Below, piece by piece: positions 38,524 to 48,292 of a stretch of DNA of 64,000 nt. The stretch comes from Variovorax sp. N23 (GTDB taxonomy: Bacteria > Pseudomonadota > Gammaproteobacteria > Burkholderiales > Burkholderiaceae_C): contig NZ_JAOOPY010000006.1 in assembly GCF_025486315.1 (NCBI RefSeq), positions 1 to 64,000 of the forward strand. The letters run 5' to 3'. A model generated the notes under the pieces. It had not been told where the DNA came from, ran no database searches, and saw only the letters and a program-made list of their open reading frames with translations. The stretch's first letter is position 1. Every line of letters starts with the position of its first letter. The position numbers were made by a program, and so were the translations under genes.

Positions 38524-38530
38524 CGGTGGC

Positions 38531-39316
38531 TCACATCAGCGAAAAATCGCGTTTGAATTTCATGAGGTGCTGGCCACCGTCCACCAGCAGCGTGGTGCCG
38601 GTGATGGAGGAATTCTCCAGCGCGAATCGCACGGTGGCCGCCACGTCGGCGGCCGTCGAGGAGCGGCCCAGCGGGCTGGCCGAATGCAGGCTGCGGAATT
38701 TTTCTTCGCTCAGCATGTGGCTCGTGAGCGTGAGGCCCGGCGCGACGCCCACCACTCGCAGTTGCGGCGCGAGGGCCAGCGCCAGCATGGTGTTGGCGGC
38801 TTCCAGCGCGGCCTTCGACAGCGTGTAGCTCAGGAAGTCGGGGTTCTGGTTCCAGAGCTTCTGGTCGAGCAGGTTCACCACGGCGCCTTGCGCCTCGGCG
38901 CCGCGCGACAGCAGGTGCGTGTGCAGGGCCTGCGCCAGCAGGATCGGCGCCGCCGTGTTGGTGCGCAGATGCGCCTCCAGCGACGCGAAGCCGATGCTCG
39001 CGGCGTCGTCGTGCTCGAACAGCGAGGCGCTGTTGACCAGCGCGTCGAGCCGACCGAACTGCGCGACCACCTGCGGCACCAGTTCGCGCGCCTGGGCCTC
39101 GTCGGCCAGGTCGGCGCTGACCATGGCCGAGGGCAGCCCCGCGCGCGCGGCGCAGTCGGCCGCGGTCTGGCGGGCCTCGTCGGCCGAGTGCCGGTAGTGC
39201 ACCGCCACCTGCCAGCCGCCGTCGGCCAGCGCGAGCGCGATCTCGCGGCCGAGCCGCTTGGCGGCGCCGGTGACGAGAACGGTGCGCACGGGGCGCGCGG
39301 ACGAGGTCTGGGGCAT
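38531..39316 (-). CDS. FolM-like pterin reductase (SDR family)
   Basis: 261 residues, short-chain dehydrogenase. NAD(P)-binding TGAAKRLG near residue 17 and catalytic YTLSKAA. The neighbourhood of folB and the TGxxKRLG start (as in FolM and protozoal pteridine reductases) suggest reduction of dihydropterins or dihydromonapterin. A generic SDR role cannot be excluded. Divergent from the MidA-like gene, with overlapping promoter space of about 30 bp. Confidence 0.85.
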   Translation of the reverse strand: MPQTSSARPVRTVLVTGAAKRLGREIALALADGGWQVAVHYRHSADEARQTAADCAARAGLPSAMVSADLADEAQARELVPQVVAQFGRLDALVNSASLFEHDDAASIGFASLEAHLRTNTAAPILLAQALHTHLLSRGAEAQGAVVNLLDQKLWNQNPDFLSYTLSKAALEAANTMLALALAPQLRVVGVAPGLTLTSHMLSEEKFRSLHSASPLGRSSTAADVAATVRFALENSSITGTTLLVDGGQHLMKFKRDFSLM

Positions 39317-39347
39317 GGGGGAGGAAGTGAAGAGAGACAATCGTGGC

Positions 39348-40445
39348 GTGACCACGACCCCCCCAATTTTAACGACCGCGCTCGACCGGCTCATCGGCCA
39401 GGCCATTCAGCGCGCCGGCGGCTGGATCGGCTTCGACCGCTTCATGGCGCTCGCGCTCTATGCACCGGGACTCGGCTACTACGCCAACGCGAGCCGCAAG
39501 TTCGGCCACCTGCCGTCGTCCGGCAGCGACTTCGTGACGGCCCCCGAGCTCACGCCCCTGTTCGGCCAGACGCTGGCCGTCCAGGTCGGCGAGGCGCTGG
39601 AACGCAGCGGCACCGACGAGGTGTGGGAATTCGGCGCCGGCTCCGGCGTGCTGGCGCTGCAACTGCTCGACACGCTGGGCGAGCGCATCGCGCGCTACCG
39701 CATCGTCGACCTGTCGGGCACGCTGCGCGCGCGCCAGCAGGAGACGCTGGCGGCCCACGCGACGAAGGTCGAATGGCTCGACGCGCTGCCCGAGGCGATG
39801 CAGGGCGTGGTGGTCGGCAACGAGGTGCTCGATGCCATGCCGGTGCAGCTGCTCGCGCGCGTCGGCGGCCGCTGGTTCGAGCGCGGCGTGGTGGCCGGCG
39901 CGCAGGGGGGCTGGGCCTGGGAAGACCGGCCCACCACGCTGCGCCCGCCGATCGAGATCGAGGGCGAGCACGACTACCTCACCGAGATCCATCCGCAGGC
40001 CAAGGCCTTCATCGCGACGCTGGCGGACCGGCTGAAGAAAGGCGCCGCCTTCTTCCTCGACTACGGCTTTCCAGAATCGGAGTACTACCATCCGCAGCGC
40101 CACATGGGCACCGTGATGTGCCACCAGGCGCACCGTGCCGACGACGACCCGCTGGTCGACGTCGGCGCCAAGGACGTCACCGCGCACGTCGACTTCACCG
40201 GCATCGCCCTGGCCGCGCAGGACGCCGGGCTGCACGTGCTGGGCTACACCAGCCAGGGGCGCTTCCTCATCAACTGCGGGCTGCTCGGCCTGTCCGACCA
40301 GGCCAGCGTGGCACAGCGCGCGCTGGCGGGCCACCTGGTGCACGAACACGAGATGGGCGAGCTCTTCAAGGTGATCGGGCTGGCCGCCGGCGAGCCGTGG
40401 GAGCCGATCGGCTTCGCCGCAGGCGACCGCAGCCACACGCTGTAG
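39348..40445 (+). CDS. MidA/NDUFAF7-type SAM-dependent methyltransferase
   Basis: 365 residues. Signature features of this family: GWIGFDRFMALALYAPGLGYY at the start, GSDFVTAPEL, the SAM-binding EFGAGSGVLALQLL, GNEVLDAMPV, and FFLDYGFPESEYYHPQR. In mitochondria the homologue methylates an arginine of complex I; the bacterial target is not known to me. The GTG at 39348 follows GAGAGA; an ATG at 39315 would overlap the divergent folM-like start. Confidence 0.9.
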   Translation: MTTTPPILTTALDRLIGQAIQRAGGWIGFDRFMALALYAPGLGYYANASRKFGHLPSSGSDFVTAPELTPLFGQTLAVQVGEALERSGTDEVWEFGAGSGVLALQLLDTLGERIARYRIVDLSGTLRARQQETLAAHATKVEWLDALPEAMQGVVVGNEVLDAMPVQLLARVGGRWFERGVVAGAQGGWAWEDRPTTLRPPIEIEGEHDYLTEIHPQAKAFIATLADRLKKGAAFFLDYGFPESEYYHPQRHMGTVMCHQAHRADDDPLVDVGAKDVTAHVDFTGIALAAQDAGLHVLGYTSQGRFLINCGLLGLSDQASVAQRALAGHLVHEHEMGELFKVIGLAAGEPWEPIGFAAGDRSHTL

Positions 40446-40460
40446 GGTGCCGAGCCGGCG

Positions 40461-40874
40461 TCAGGGCGGTGGCAATCCGCGGAGGGCGCGCAGCTCCTTC
40501 TTCAGGAAGGCGTTGGCCTCCACCGGCGCGGCGTCGCCCAACTTCACCAGGTACGGCTTGCCGGTCATTTCCGAGCGCGAGGCGCACCGCTCGATGAAGT
40601 CGTCGGCGGTGACGATCTCGTCTTTGAAGTGCGCGTACTTCGCCTGCATGTGCTTCGCCGCCTCGGCGGCGTTGTGGGCGCTGCCGTTGCGCAGGAAGGT
40701 CAGGGTCGACATCTGCTCGACGCGCCGGATCAATGTCTGGATGATCGCGTGCTCCTCGGGCGAAGGCGTTGCCGCGCTCGACGACGCCCAGGCCAGTAGC
40801 AGCGTCGGCAGCAACAGCCACCGAAGCCAACGATGAAACGCCATGCCTTTGTCTTTCATGAAGGGATCGGCCAT
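40461..40874 (-). CDS. DUF5329-family periplasmic protein
   Basis: 137 residues. A basic N-terminus and hydrophobic segment (WLRWLLLPTLLLAW) form a signal peptide. The mature part contains FLRNGSAHNAAEAAKHMQ, DDFIERCASRSEMTGKPYLV and a terminal FLKKELRALRG, which together fit the DUF5329 pattern. The function is unknown. The start at 40874 was chosen for GAGG 8 nt upstream; later ATGs at 40859 and 40844 exist. Convergent with the MidA-like gene. Confidence 0.75.
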   Translation of the reverse strand: MADPFMKDKGMAFHRWLRWLLLPTLLLAWASSSAATPSPEEHAIIQTLIRRVEQMSTLTFLRNGSAHNAAEAAKHMQAKYAHFKDEIVTADDFIERCASRSEMTGKPYLVKLGDAAPVEANAFLKKELRALRGLPPP

Positions 40875-40957
40875 GCTTGCAGCCTCGGCGCGGCGTGTCA
40901 AACCCACTCGGGTCTAATGGCGCCTCGTCCCTGGTCACTTCCCCCGAATTCCGCCCG

Positions 40958-41731
40958 ATGAGCCTCACGCCCGATCTCCTCCGCACCGCCCATGCCCTCG
41001 CCGACGCCGCGGCCGCCCAGTCGATGGCGTACTTCCGCACGCCGCTCGACATCATCACCAAGGCCGACGAAAGCCCCGTGACCCTGGCCGACCGCGCCGC
41101 CGAGACGGCGATGCGCGTGGTGCTCGCCGCCGAGCTGCCGGCCGACGGCATCTATGGCGAGGAGCACGGCTCGGAGCGCGTCGACGCTGCAAGGGTGTGG
41201 GTGCTCGACCCGATCGACGGCACGCGCAGCTTCATCACCGCCTCGCCGCTGTGGGGCACGCTGATCGGCGTGCTCGAAGGTGGGCGTGTGGTGCTGGGCA
41301 TGGTCGACATGCCGGTGCTGGGCGAACGCTGGGTCGGGCAGGCCGGCGTCGGCGCGCACCGCAACGGCGTGACCGTGCAGGCGAGCGCCTGCCGCGAGAT
41401 CGCGCAGGCCCGCATCGTCACCACCTCGCCCGACATCTTCAGCGCCGCCGACTGGCAGGCCTTCGACGCCTTGAGCCGGCGTTGCGCCATGCGCCGCTTC
41501 GGCGGCGACTGCTACGGCTACGCGCAACTGGCCGGCGGCACGGTCGATCTGGTGGTCGAGACCGGCCTGCAGCCCTACGACTACCTCGGGCCCGCCGGCC
41601 TGATCGAGGCGGCCGGCGGCGTGATCACCGACTGGGAAGGCCGCGCGCTCGGCCTGCAGTCCGACGGCCGTGTCGTGGCGGCGGCCACCCCCGAGCTTCA
41701 CCGACAGGCGCTGGCTGCGCTGGCCGCCTGA
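40958..41731 (+). CDS. hisN: Histidinol-phosphatase / inositol monophosphatase family
   Basis: 257 residues, magnesium-dependent phosphatase. Metal-binding motifs GEEHG, WVLDPIDGTRSFI and GGDCYGYAQLAGG..DLVVE are intact. The sequence is closest to the HisN-type histidinol-phosphate phosphatases of this superfamily as I recall them. Without a his operon around it, inositol-phosphate or other sugar-phosphate substrates remain possible. It is followed by the DUF2905 gene 10 bp later. Confidence 0.8.
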   Translation: MSLTPDLLRTAHALADAAAAQSMAYFRTPLDIITKADESPVTLADRAAETAMRVVLAAELPADGIYGEEHGSERVDAARVWVLDPIDGTRSFITASPLWGTLIGVLEGGRVVLGMVDMPVLGERWVGQAGVGAHRNGVTVQASACREIAQARIVTTSPDIFSAADWQAFDALSRRCAMRRFGGDCYGYAQLAGGTVDLVVETGLQPYDYLGPAGLIEAAGGVITDWEGRALGLQSDGRVVAAATPELHRQALAALAA

Positions 41732-41741
41732 CCTGGGTTGC

Positions 41742-41936
41742 ATGATCCGCTGGCTGGTCGTCGTCGTGCTCGCGTTGCTGCTCATGAGCGGGCTGACGGC
41801 GTGGCTGCGGCGCTTCGGCTTCGGGCGCCTGCCCGGCGACTTCGAGTTCCGCGCCTTCGGGCGCGAATGGCAATTGCCGATCGGCAGCACGGTGGCGCTC
41901 AGCACCCTCGCCGCGCTGGTGGCCAAACTGATCTGA
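41742..41936 (+). CDS. DUF2905 small membrane protein
   Basis: 64 residues with two membrane helices (IRWLVVVVLALLLMSGL and a C-terminal hydrophobic STVALSTLAALVAKL) separated by the conserved RLPGDFEFR segment that marks DUF2905. The function is unknown. It sits between the hisN-like and ROK genes and is likely co-transcribed. Confidence 0.88.
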   Translation: MIRWLVVVVLALLLMSGLTAWLRRFGFGRLPGDFEFRAFGREWQLPIGSTVALSTLAALVAKLI

Positions 41937-41958
41937 TTCCCAAAGAGACACCCACGCC

Positions 41959-42888
41959 ATGAGAGCCTGCGTCGACATCGGTGGTACCAAGGTCGCGGTC
42001 AGCCTGGCCCTGCCGGGCAACGACACGCTGATGGCGCGCCAGACCGCGCCCACCGCCAAGACCGGCCGCCACGACGCGGTCGCGCAGCAGGTGCTGGGGC
42101 TGATCGATGCGGCCTGTGCCGCCATCGGGGTGTCGTCGTCGGCCATCGAAGCGGTCGGCGTGTCGTCGGCCGGGCCTTTCGTGCTGAACGGCGGCTGCAT
42201 CGAACTGGCCACCCCCAACATCTGCGGCGGCCTGGCCGGCCCGGCGCGCGGGCTGCCCAACGACTGGATGACCGCCCCGATCGAGGCGCCGCTGCGCGCG
42301 CGTTTCGCGCGCGTGCGGGTCGAGAACGACGCGGTGGCCGCGCTCGAGGCCGAGCGCCGCTGGGGTGCGCTGCAGGGCCTGGACCACTGCGCCTACGTCA
42401 CCTGGAGCACCGGCGTGGGCGTCGGCCTGTGCGTCGACGGCCGCCCGCTGCGCGGCAAGAACGGCAACGCGGGCCATGCCGGCCACACCTTCGTGGCCGA
42501 CGACGACAACCGCGATGCGCTGTGCGGCTGCGGCAACGTGGGCGACGTGGAAGGGCTCGTTGCGGGCAACGCGATCGCGCGCCGCTTCGGCCTGTCGGCG
42601 CAAGCGCTGTTCAAGGCGGCGATCACCGGCGAGCCCGAGGCCCTGCGCACCACCGACGCGCTGTGCCGCGTGATGGGCCGCACCCTCTACAACCTGGTCG
42701 CCACGCTCGACCTGCAGGCGATCAGCCTGGGCGGCAGCGTGTTCTGGCACAACCGCGACTTCCTGCTGCCGCGGCTGCAGGCGCAGATCGACGGCCACCT
42801 GGCGCCGCTGACCCGCGGCGTGCGGCTGCACGCGGCGGGCCTGGGCGACAAGGTCGGCGACTACGCCGCGCTGGCGCTGGTGGACTGA
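41959..42888 (+). CDS. ROK-family sugar kinase
   Basis: 309 residues. ATP-binding start VDIGGTKVAVSL and the ROK core ENDAVAALEAE, with STGVGVGL for phosphate binding. The zinc region reads GHAGHT then CGCGNVGDVE: the family's CxCGxxGCxE has its third Cys replaced by Asp, so metal binding may be altered. It is probably a glucokinase- or fructokinase-like enzyme; the sugar is not determined. It ends 4 bp before the convergent SDR gene. Confidence 0.85.
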   Translation: MRACVDIGGTKVAVSLALPGNDTLMARQTAPTAKTGRHDAVAQQVLGLIDAACAAIGVSSSAIEAVGVSSAGPFVLNGGCIELATPNICGGLAGPARGLPNDWMTAPIEAPLRARFARVRVENDAVAALEAERRWGALQGLDHCAYVTWSTGVGVGLCVDGRPLRGKNGNAGHAGHTFVADDDNRDALCGCGNVGDVEGLVAGNAIARRFGLSAQALFKAAITGEPEALRTTDALCRVMGRTLYNLVATLDLQAISLGGSVFWHNRDFLLPRLQAQIDGHLAPLTRGVRLHAAGLGDKVGDYAALALVD

Positions 42889-42892
42889 GACC

Positions 42893-43651
42893 TCACAGGA
42901 ACATCCCGCCGGAAGCCTCGATGCGCTGGCCCGTGATCCAGCGGTTGCCCGGCTGCAGCAGCATTGAGATGGCGCCGCCGATGTCGTCGGGCAGGCCGAC
43001 GCGGCCGAGCGCGGTCTGCGACGCGATCATGGCGTTCAACTGCGCGTTGTCGCGCACCGCGCCACCGCCGAAGTCGGTCTCGATGGCGCCGGGCGCCAGC
43101 ACGTTCACCGAGATGCCGCGCGGGCCCAGTTCCTTCGCGAGATAGCGCGTCAGCACCTCGATGCCGCCCTTCATCGACGCGTAGGCGGCGTAACCGGGCA
43201 GGACGAAGCGGGCCAGGCCGGTGGAGACATTGACGATGCGGCCGCCGTCGGCGATCAGCGGCAGCAGCGCCTGCGTGAGGAAGAACGGGCCCTTCAGCTG
43301 GATGGCGACCAGCGTGTCGAACTGCGCTTCGGTCGTCTCGGCGAAGGCCGCATGGATGCCGATGCCGGCGTTGTTCACCAGGTGGTCGAAGGTCTCGCGC
43401 TGCCAGACGCGGGCCAACGCGGCTTTCACCTCTTCAGCGAAGGCCGGGAAGCTGCCGCTCTTGGACACGTCCAGCGGCAGGGCCACCGCGCGGCGCCCGA
43501 GCGCCTCGATCTCGCGAACCAGCGCCTGGGCTTCGTCGGCGCCGCTGCGGTAGGTCAGGATCACGTCGGAGCCCTGGCGGGCGAGGTGCTGCGCGGTGTT
43601 CTTGCCGAGGCCGCGGCTGGCGCCGGTGATGAGGGCGATGGGTGCGTTCAT
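42893..43651 (-). CDS. Short-chain dehydrogenase/reductase
   Basis: 252 residues, classical SDR. Cofactor motif TGASRGLGKN, NNAG, catalytic Ser in VNVSTG and YASMK (YxxxK). It ends in a C-terminal GGMFL. The ATG at 43651 has AAGGA six bases upstream; the ATG at 43657 lies too close to that site. Divergent from a LysR gene, which probably regulates it. The substrate is unknown. Confidence 0.9.
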   Translation of the reverse strand: MNAPIALITGASRGLGKNTAQHLARQGSDVILTYRSGADEAQALVREIEALGRRAVALPLDVSKSGSFPAFAEEVKAALARVWQRETFDHLVNNAGIGIHAAFAETTEAQFDTLVAIQLKGPFFLTQALLPLIADGGRIVNVSTGLARFVLPGYAAYASMKGGIEVLTRYLAKELGPRGISVNVLAPGAIETDFGGGAVRDNAQLNAMIASQTALGRVGLPDDIGGAISMLLQPGNRWITGQRIEASGGMFL

Positions 43652-43691
43652 GGTCATTCCTTGTGGGTTGAGATGCAGTGGAATGAACTGT

Positions 43692-43721
43692 AGGGAAAGA
43701 CAATTGTCGGATAAATTCCCT
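43692..43721. promoter_or_regulatory. Nested palindromes between the SDR and LysR genes
   Basis: The perfect 10-bp palindrome GACAATTGTC (43699-43708) is flanked by AGGGAA and TTCCCT. It lies in the 93-bp divergent spacer, the expected place for the LysR regulator to bind. Confidence 0.5.
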
Positions 43722-43744
43722 GAAATCAACCAGACTGTTCAGCC

Positions 43745-44674
43745 ATGAAGAATAATGGCGCCATGGTCATGGAACTCGGCGCGCTGCGCACCTTCGTCAC
43801 GGTCGCCGAGCTGGCGAGCTTCACCCGCGCGGCCGAACAGCTCGGCATGCCCAAGGCGCGGGTGTCGACCACGGTGCAGCAGCTCGAGGCCGAACTGGGC
43901 ACGCGGCTGTTGCACCGCACCACGCGCACGGTGCGCCTCACGCCCGACGGCGAGCAGTTCCGCGAACGCGCGCTGCTGCTGCTGGCCGATGCGGACGAAC
44001 TGCAGGCGCTGTTCCAGCAGGCGCCCAGTGCGCTGCGCGGCCGGCTGCGGCTCGACCTGCCCATCGGGCTGGCGCGCGCGGCGGTCATCCCGCGGCTGCC
44101 GGAGTTCCTGGCCCTGCATCCGCAGCTCGACGTGGAGTTGAGCACCACCGACCGCCGCGTCGACCTGATCCACGAAGGGTTCGACTGCGTGCTGCGCATC
44201 GGCACGCTGGAGGATTCGGGCCTGGTGGCGCGCCGCCTGGGCGAACTGGCGCAGATCAATGTCGCCAGCCCGGCCTACCTGGCCGCGCACGGCACGCCGC
44301 ACACGCTCGCCGATCTGGCGGCCCACCGGCTGGTGCGCTATGCGCCAGGGCTCGGCGGCGCGCCGGCACTGTGGGAGTACGACATCGGCGATGGATTGAA
44401 GACGCTGCCGATGGCCAGCATCGTCACGGTGACCAGCACCGACGCCTACCAGGATGCCTGCATCGCCGGGCTCGGCATCATCCAGGCGCCGTCCTTCTGG
44501 CTGTGGGCATTCATCGATGCGGGCCGGCTGGTCGAGGTGCTGCCGGCATTCCGCGCACCGCCGATGCCGGTGTCGCTGCTCTACCCGCACCGCCGCCATC
44601 TGTCCAAGCGGGTGCAGGCGCTGATGGACTGGATCGACGGCGTGCTGCGTCCGTTCCTGCAGGCGCCCGCCTGA
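43745..44674 (+). CDS. LysR-family transcriptional regulator
   Basis: 309 residues. The N-terminal winged HTH contains LASFTRAAEQLGMPKARVSTTVQQLE, and the rest is the two-lobed effector-binding domain (LRLDLPIGLARAAVIPRLPE). It is of the AaeR/CrgA-like group by its HRTTRTVRLTPDG. Divergent from the SDR gene, which is its likely target. An internal ATG at 43769 (MELGALRTF) may be the real start; no ribosome site decides. Confidence 0.9.
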   Translation: MKNNGAMVMELGALRTFVTVAELASFTRAAEQLGMPKARVSTTVQQLEAELGTRLLHRTTRTVRLTPDGEQFRERALLLLADADELQALFQQAPSALRGRLRLDLPIGLARAAVIPRLPEFLALHPQLDVELSTTDRRVDLIHEGFDCVLRIGTLEDSGLVARRLGELAQINVASPAYLAAHGTPHTLADLAAHRLVRYAPGLGGAPALWEYDIGDGLKTLPMASIVTVTSTDAYQDACIAGLGIIQAPSFWLWAFIDAGRLVEVLPAFRAPPMPVSLLYPHRRHLSKRVQALMDWIDGVLRPFLQAPA

Positions 44675-44680
44675 GCCGCG

Positions 44681-46069
44681 TCAGGAGCGCACGTTCGGCA
44701 GGGCGCGCAGCGTGTCGAGGAAGGTGTTGCGCCACCAGTGCACATCGTGGTCGCGGATGCGCTGCAGCAACTTCTGATGGCGCGCGCGCCGTTCATCGAG
44801 CGGCATCTGCAGCGCCTGCTGGATCGTCTCGGCCGTGCCGTGCACGTCGTAGGGGTTGACCAGCAGCGCTTCCTTCATCTGCTCGGCCGCGCCGGCGAAG
44901 CGCGACAGCACCAGCACGCCGGGATCGGCCGGGTCCTGGGCCGCGACGTATTCCTTCGCCACCAGGTTCATGCCGTCGCGCAGCGGCGTCACCAACCCGA
45001 CGGCCGCCGCCCGGCACAGGCCCGGCACGCGCTTGCGCGCCACCATGCGGTGGATGTAGCGCACCGGCATCCAGTCGAGTTCCCCGTAGTCGCCGTTGAT
45101 CGCGCCGCACAGCGACTCGAGTTCTCGCCGGATGTCGCCATAGGCGTCGACGCTCTCGCGCGTCGGCGAGGCGATCTGGATCAGCGTTGCGCTGCGCCGG
45201 TTCTCCGGGTAGTTCGCCAGCAGCTCGCGGAAGGCGCGCACGCGGTGCGGGATCCCCTTGGAGTAGTCGAGCCGGTCGATGCCCAGCAGCAGACGACGCT
45301 GCGAATACTCGCGCTTCATCGTCTCGTACATGTCCTTGGCTTCCTTGGCATGCGTGAGCGCCAGGAACTGGTCCACGTCGATGCCGATGGGGAAGGCGCG
45401 GCAGCACACCGTCTGCCCGTAGGCGCGGTACATGTCGTTGCCCAGCGCCTGGCCATGCGCCTCGTTGATCACGTAGCGCTCGAAGTGCTGCACGTCCTGG
45501 TTGGCCTGGAAGCCGATCAGGTCGTAGGCGAAGAGCGAGCGCGCCAGCCATTCGTGCTGCGGGATCGCCGCCAGGATGATCTGCGGCGGCAGCGGAATGT
45601 GCAGGAAGAAGCCGATGCGCTGCCGGCACCCCATGGCGCGCAGCTCGGCCGCCAGCGGGATCAGGTGGTAGTCGTGCACCCAGATGATGTCGTCTTCCTT
45701 CAGAAGCGGCATCAGCTTGCGCGCGAACAGCTGGTTCACGCGGCGGTAGCCGCCGATGAAGCCGGCGTCGAAATTGGCCAGGTCCAGGCGGTTGTGGAAC
45801 ACCGGCCACAGCACGTCGTTGCTGTAGCCCGCGTAGTAGCTGTCGTGGTCTTCGCGGCAGAGGTCGAGGGTGGCCAGCGTGACCTTGCCGGCCTGGTGCT
45901 TGTGCATCTCGCCTTCGCCGGTCGGGCCGTCTTCGACGATGGTGCCGCTCCAGCCGAACCAGAGCCCGCCGGTCTCCTGCAGCGATTCGCCCAGGGCCAC
46001 GGCCAGGCCACCGGCGGCGGGCTTGCGCGGGTCGGCCACGCGGTTGGAAACGACGACCAGGCGGCTCAT
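44681..46069 (-). CDS. otsA: Alpha,alpha-trehalose-phosphate synthase (UDP-forming)
   Basis: 462 residues, retaining GT20 enzyme making trehalose-6-phosphate from UDP-glucose and glucose-6-phosphate. N-terminal VVSNRVADP and GGLAVALG (phosphate binding), [34 protein letters not shown] and [14 protein letters not shown] are all present. The ATG overlaps the otsB stop (ATGA), so trehalose synthesis is an otsB-otsA operon. Trehalose serves in osmotic and desiccation stress. Confidence 0.96.
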   Translation of the reverse strand: MSRLVVVSNRVADPRKPAAGGLAVALGESLQETGGLWFGWSGTIVEDGPTGEGEMHKHQAGKVTLATLDLCREDHDSYYAGYSNDVLWPVFHNRLDLANFDAGFIGGYRRVNQLFARKLMPLLKEDDIIWVHDYHLIPLAAELRAMGCRQRIGFFLHIPLPPQIILAAIPQHEWLARSLFAYDLIGFQANQDVQHFERYVINEAHGQALGNDMYRAYGQTVCCRAFPIGIDVDQFLALTHAKEAKDMYETMKREYSQRRLLLGIDRLDYSKGIPHRVRAFRELLANYPENRRSATLIQIASPTRESVDAYGDIRRELESLCGAINGDYGELDWMPVRYIHRMVARKRVPGLCRAAAVGLVTPLRDGMNLVAKEYVAAQDPADPGVLVLSRFAGAAEQMKEALLVNPYDVHGTAETIQQALQMPLDERRARHQKLLQRIRDHDVHWWRNTFLDTLRALPNVRS

Positions 46070-46842
46070 CGTTGCGTCTCCGGTCGCGGACCGCCCGGCC
46101 TCGGGTGGGGTCCATCCGCCAGCAGGTCGCGCGCCTCCAGCAGCCATTCGTAGACGGCCAGTGTCGAGTCGAGCCGGTGCAGCGCCTGCGTCGGTCCGGA
46201 ACCCACCTTGATGGCGATGCCGCCGCGTGGCTGGACGACCGCGAAGCCGGTCTCGTCGGTCGTGTCGTCGCCGGCGAACACCGGCACGCGCCCGGCGAAG
46301 GGCGCCTCGCGCATGAAGGCGTCGATGGCGACGCCCTTGTTCACGCCGGCCGGCTTCACCTCGAAGACGAACTTGCCGTGCAGCAGTTCGAGTTGCGGTT
46401 GGTCGTCGAGCAGGCGCACGAGTGCGTCGCGGCAGACCTCGCCCAGGTCGGGCGCCATGCGGTAGTGCAGTGCGATGGCCGAATGCTTGCGCTCCACCAG
46501 CAGGCCCTTGTGCGCGCCGGCGAGGTCGTTGCACGCATCGAGCACGAAGGCGAGGTCGGGCGGGCGCTGCTCCTGCATGTCGCCTTCGGCGTCACGGCGC
46601 TGCACGCCGTGCTCGCCGGCAGCCGGCAGGCGCAGCGGCGCGAGGAAACGGTCGAGCACGTCGATCTGGCGACCCGAGACCACGGCGAGTGCGCCACCCA
46701 GCAATCCGTGCAGATCGGTGAGCAGGGCCACCAGCGCGGGTGGCACTTCGATGGCTTCGGGGGTTTCGGCCAGGGCGACCAGCGTGCCGTCGAAGTCCAG
46801 GAAGAGGGCGGCGTCGGGGGTGAGTCGGGGAGGCTTCTGCAT
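46066..46842 (-). CDS. otsB: Trehalose-phosphatase
   Basis: 258 residues, HAD phosphatase removing the phosphate of trehalose-6-P. Catalytic DFDGTL (nucleophile Asp16, acid Asp18), AVVSGRQ, GEHGVQRR, KPAGVNKGVAIDAF and the magnesium-site GDDTTDETGF are visible. The ATG at 46842 has AAGG 9 nt upstream. First gene of otsBA. Confidence 0.95.
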   Translation of the reverse strand: MQKPPRLTPDAALFLDFDGTLVALAETPEAIEVPPALVALLTDLHGLLGGALAVVSGRQIDVLDRFLAPLRLPAAGEHGVQRRDAEGDMQEQRPPDLAFVLDACNDLAGAHKGLLVERKHSAIALHYRMAPDLGEVCRDALVRLLDDQPQLELLHGKFVFEVKPAGVNKGVAIDAFMREAPFAGRVPVFAGDDTTDETGFAVVQPRGGIAIKVGSGPTQALHRLDSTLAVYEWLLEARDLLADGPHPRPGGPRPETQR

Positions 46843-46914
46843 CGCGACAGACCTTAACAGCCGTTGCTGCGGCGTCGCGTCGGCCAACGCCGCGAGTGCC
46901 TGGGACCGTATGGC

Positions 46915-48174
46915 TCAGCCCGCCTCGCCCAGCAATGCCGCCACGGCCTCGGTGCGCGCGCGGCTCACGGCCTCGCCGATCTTGGGCCCCGTGGCGCCCC
47001 GCTGCGCCGCCGCCTCGGCGATGGGCCGCGTCGGCACGGCCAGCGCGGCGTCGAGCACGCGCTGCAGGCGTTCGCGCGGCGGATACGGCCGGTCCTCGAA
47101 GCCGAGCCGGCCGCGCGCATCGCATTCGCAGGCCAGCAGCGCCTGAGCGAAGCGCCCAGGCTTGCGCAGCGCGTCGCAGCGCTCCAGCAGGCGCATCAAT
47201 GCCGCGGCGCCCAGGTCGGCACTGCGGTGGATGTTGCCGTGCTCGCGCGCCACCACGTTGGCCAGCTCGCGCAGTTCGACCGGAATGCGCCAGCGTTCGC
47301 ACACGGCCTGCAGCAGCCGGGCGCTGCGCTGCTCGTGCCCGATGTGGCGCGGCAGTTCGTCGGCGCGGGTCGTGCCCTTGCCCAGGTCGTGCACCAGGCA
47401 GGCGAAGCGCACCGGCAGCGGCGCCTGCAGACGGGCCGCCATGTCGAGCACCATCATCAGGTGCACGCCGGTGTCGACCTCGGGGTGGTGCGCCGCCGGC
47501 TGCGGCACGCCCCAGAGCCGGTCGACCTCCGGCAGCAGAACCTTCAACGCGCCGCAATCGCGCAGCACCTCGACCATGCGCGACGGGCGCGTTTCCATCA
47601 ACCCACGCGACAGCTCCTGCCAGACGCGCTCGGGCACCAGGGCATCGACCTCGCCGGCGGCCACCATCTCGCGCATGAGCGCCTGGGTCTCGGGCGCGAT
47701 CGAGAAGTCGGCGAAACGTGCCGCGAAGCGCGCCACCCGCAGGATGCGCACCGGGTCTTCACGGAAGGCGTCGGTCACGTGGCGCAGCACCTTCTGCCGC
47801 AGGTCGCGCTGGCCGTGGTACGGGTCGACCAGCGCCGACGCGTCGATCGGGACGTCGGCGGCGCGCTCGGCGGGCAGGGCGATGGCGTTGATCGTCAGGT
47901 CGCGCCGGGCCAGGTCCTGATCGAGCGTGACGTCGGGCGCCGCGTGCACGACGAAGCCGCGGTAGCCCGGCGCGCTCTTGCGCTCGGTGCGGGCCAGGGC
48001 GTATTCCTCGCGCGTCTGCGGATGCAGGAAGACGGGGAAATCGCGGCCCACGGGCAGGTAGCCGCTCGCTTCCATCTGCGCCGGTGTGGCGCCGACGACC
48101 ACCCAGTCGCGGTCGCTGCCGGCCCGGCCGAGCAGGGCATCGCGGATGGCACCGCCGACGAGAAATGTGTTCAT
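46915..48174 (-). CDS. cca: Multifunctional CCA tRNA nucleotidyltransferase
   Basis: 419 residues. It adds or repairs the 3' CCA of tRNAs. The head has [12 protein letters not shown] and the catalytic [10 protein letters not shown], plus [11 protein letters not shown] and the neck. A C-terminal HD domain ([12 protein letters not shown]) gives phosphatase and phosphodiesterase activity in the E. coli-type enzyme. The start is at the conserved MNTFLVGG. Confidence 0.96.
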   Translation of the reverse strand: MNTFLVGGAIRDALLGRAGSDRDWVVVGATPAQMEASGYLPVGRDFPVFLHPQTREEYALARTERKSAPGYRGFVVHAAPDVTLDQDLARRDLTINAIALPAERAADVPIDASALVDPYHGQRDLRQKVLRHVTDAFREDPVRILRVARFAARFADFSIAPETQALMREMVAAGEVDALVPERVWQELSRGLMETRPSRMVEVLRDCGALKVLLPEVDRLWGVPQPAAHHPEVDTGVHLMMVLDMAARLQAPLPVRFACLVHDLGKGTTRADELPRHIGHEQRSARLLQAVCERWRIPVELRELANVVAREHGNIHRSADLGAAALMRLLERCDALRKPGRFAQALLACECDARGRLGFEDRPYPPRERLQRVLDAALAVPTRPIAEAAAQRGATGPKIGEAVSRARTEAVAALLGEAG

Positions 48175-48292
48175 TCGTTCAAGTGTAGGGATTGCCCGGA
48201 GATGAAAAAAGCACGATCGTTCGTAATATTCCGGACGGCAGATACGCAGAGGGCGAATGCCGGCATTCATCTTCACTCGGAGCAACTCGTCA

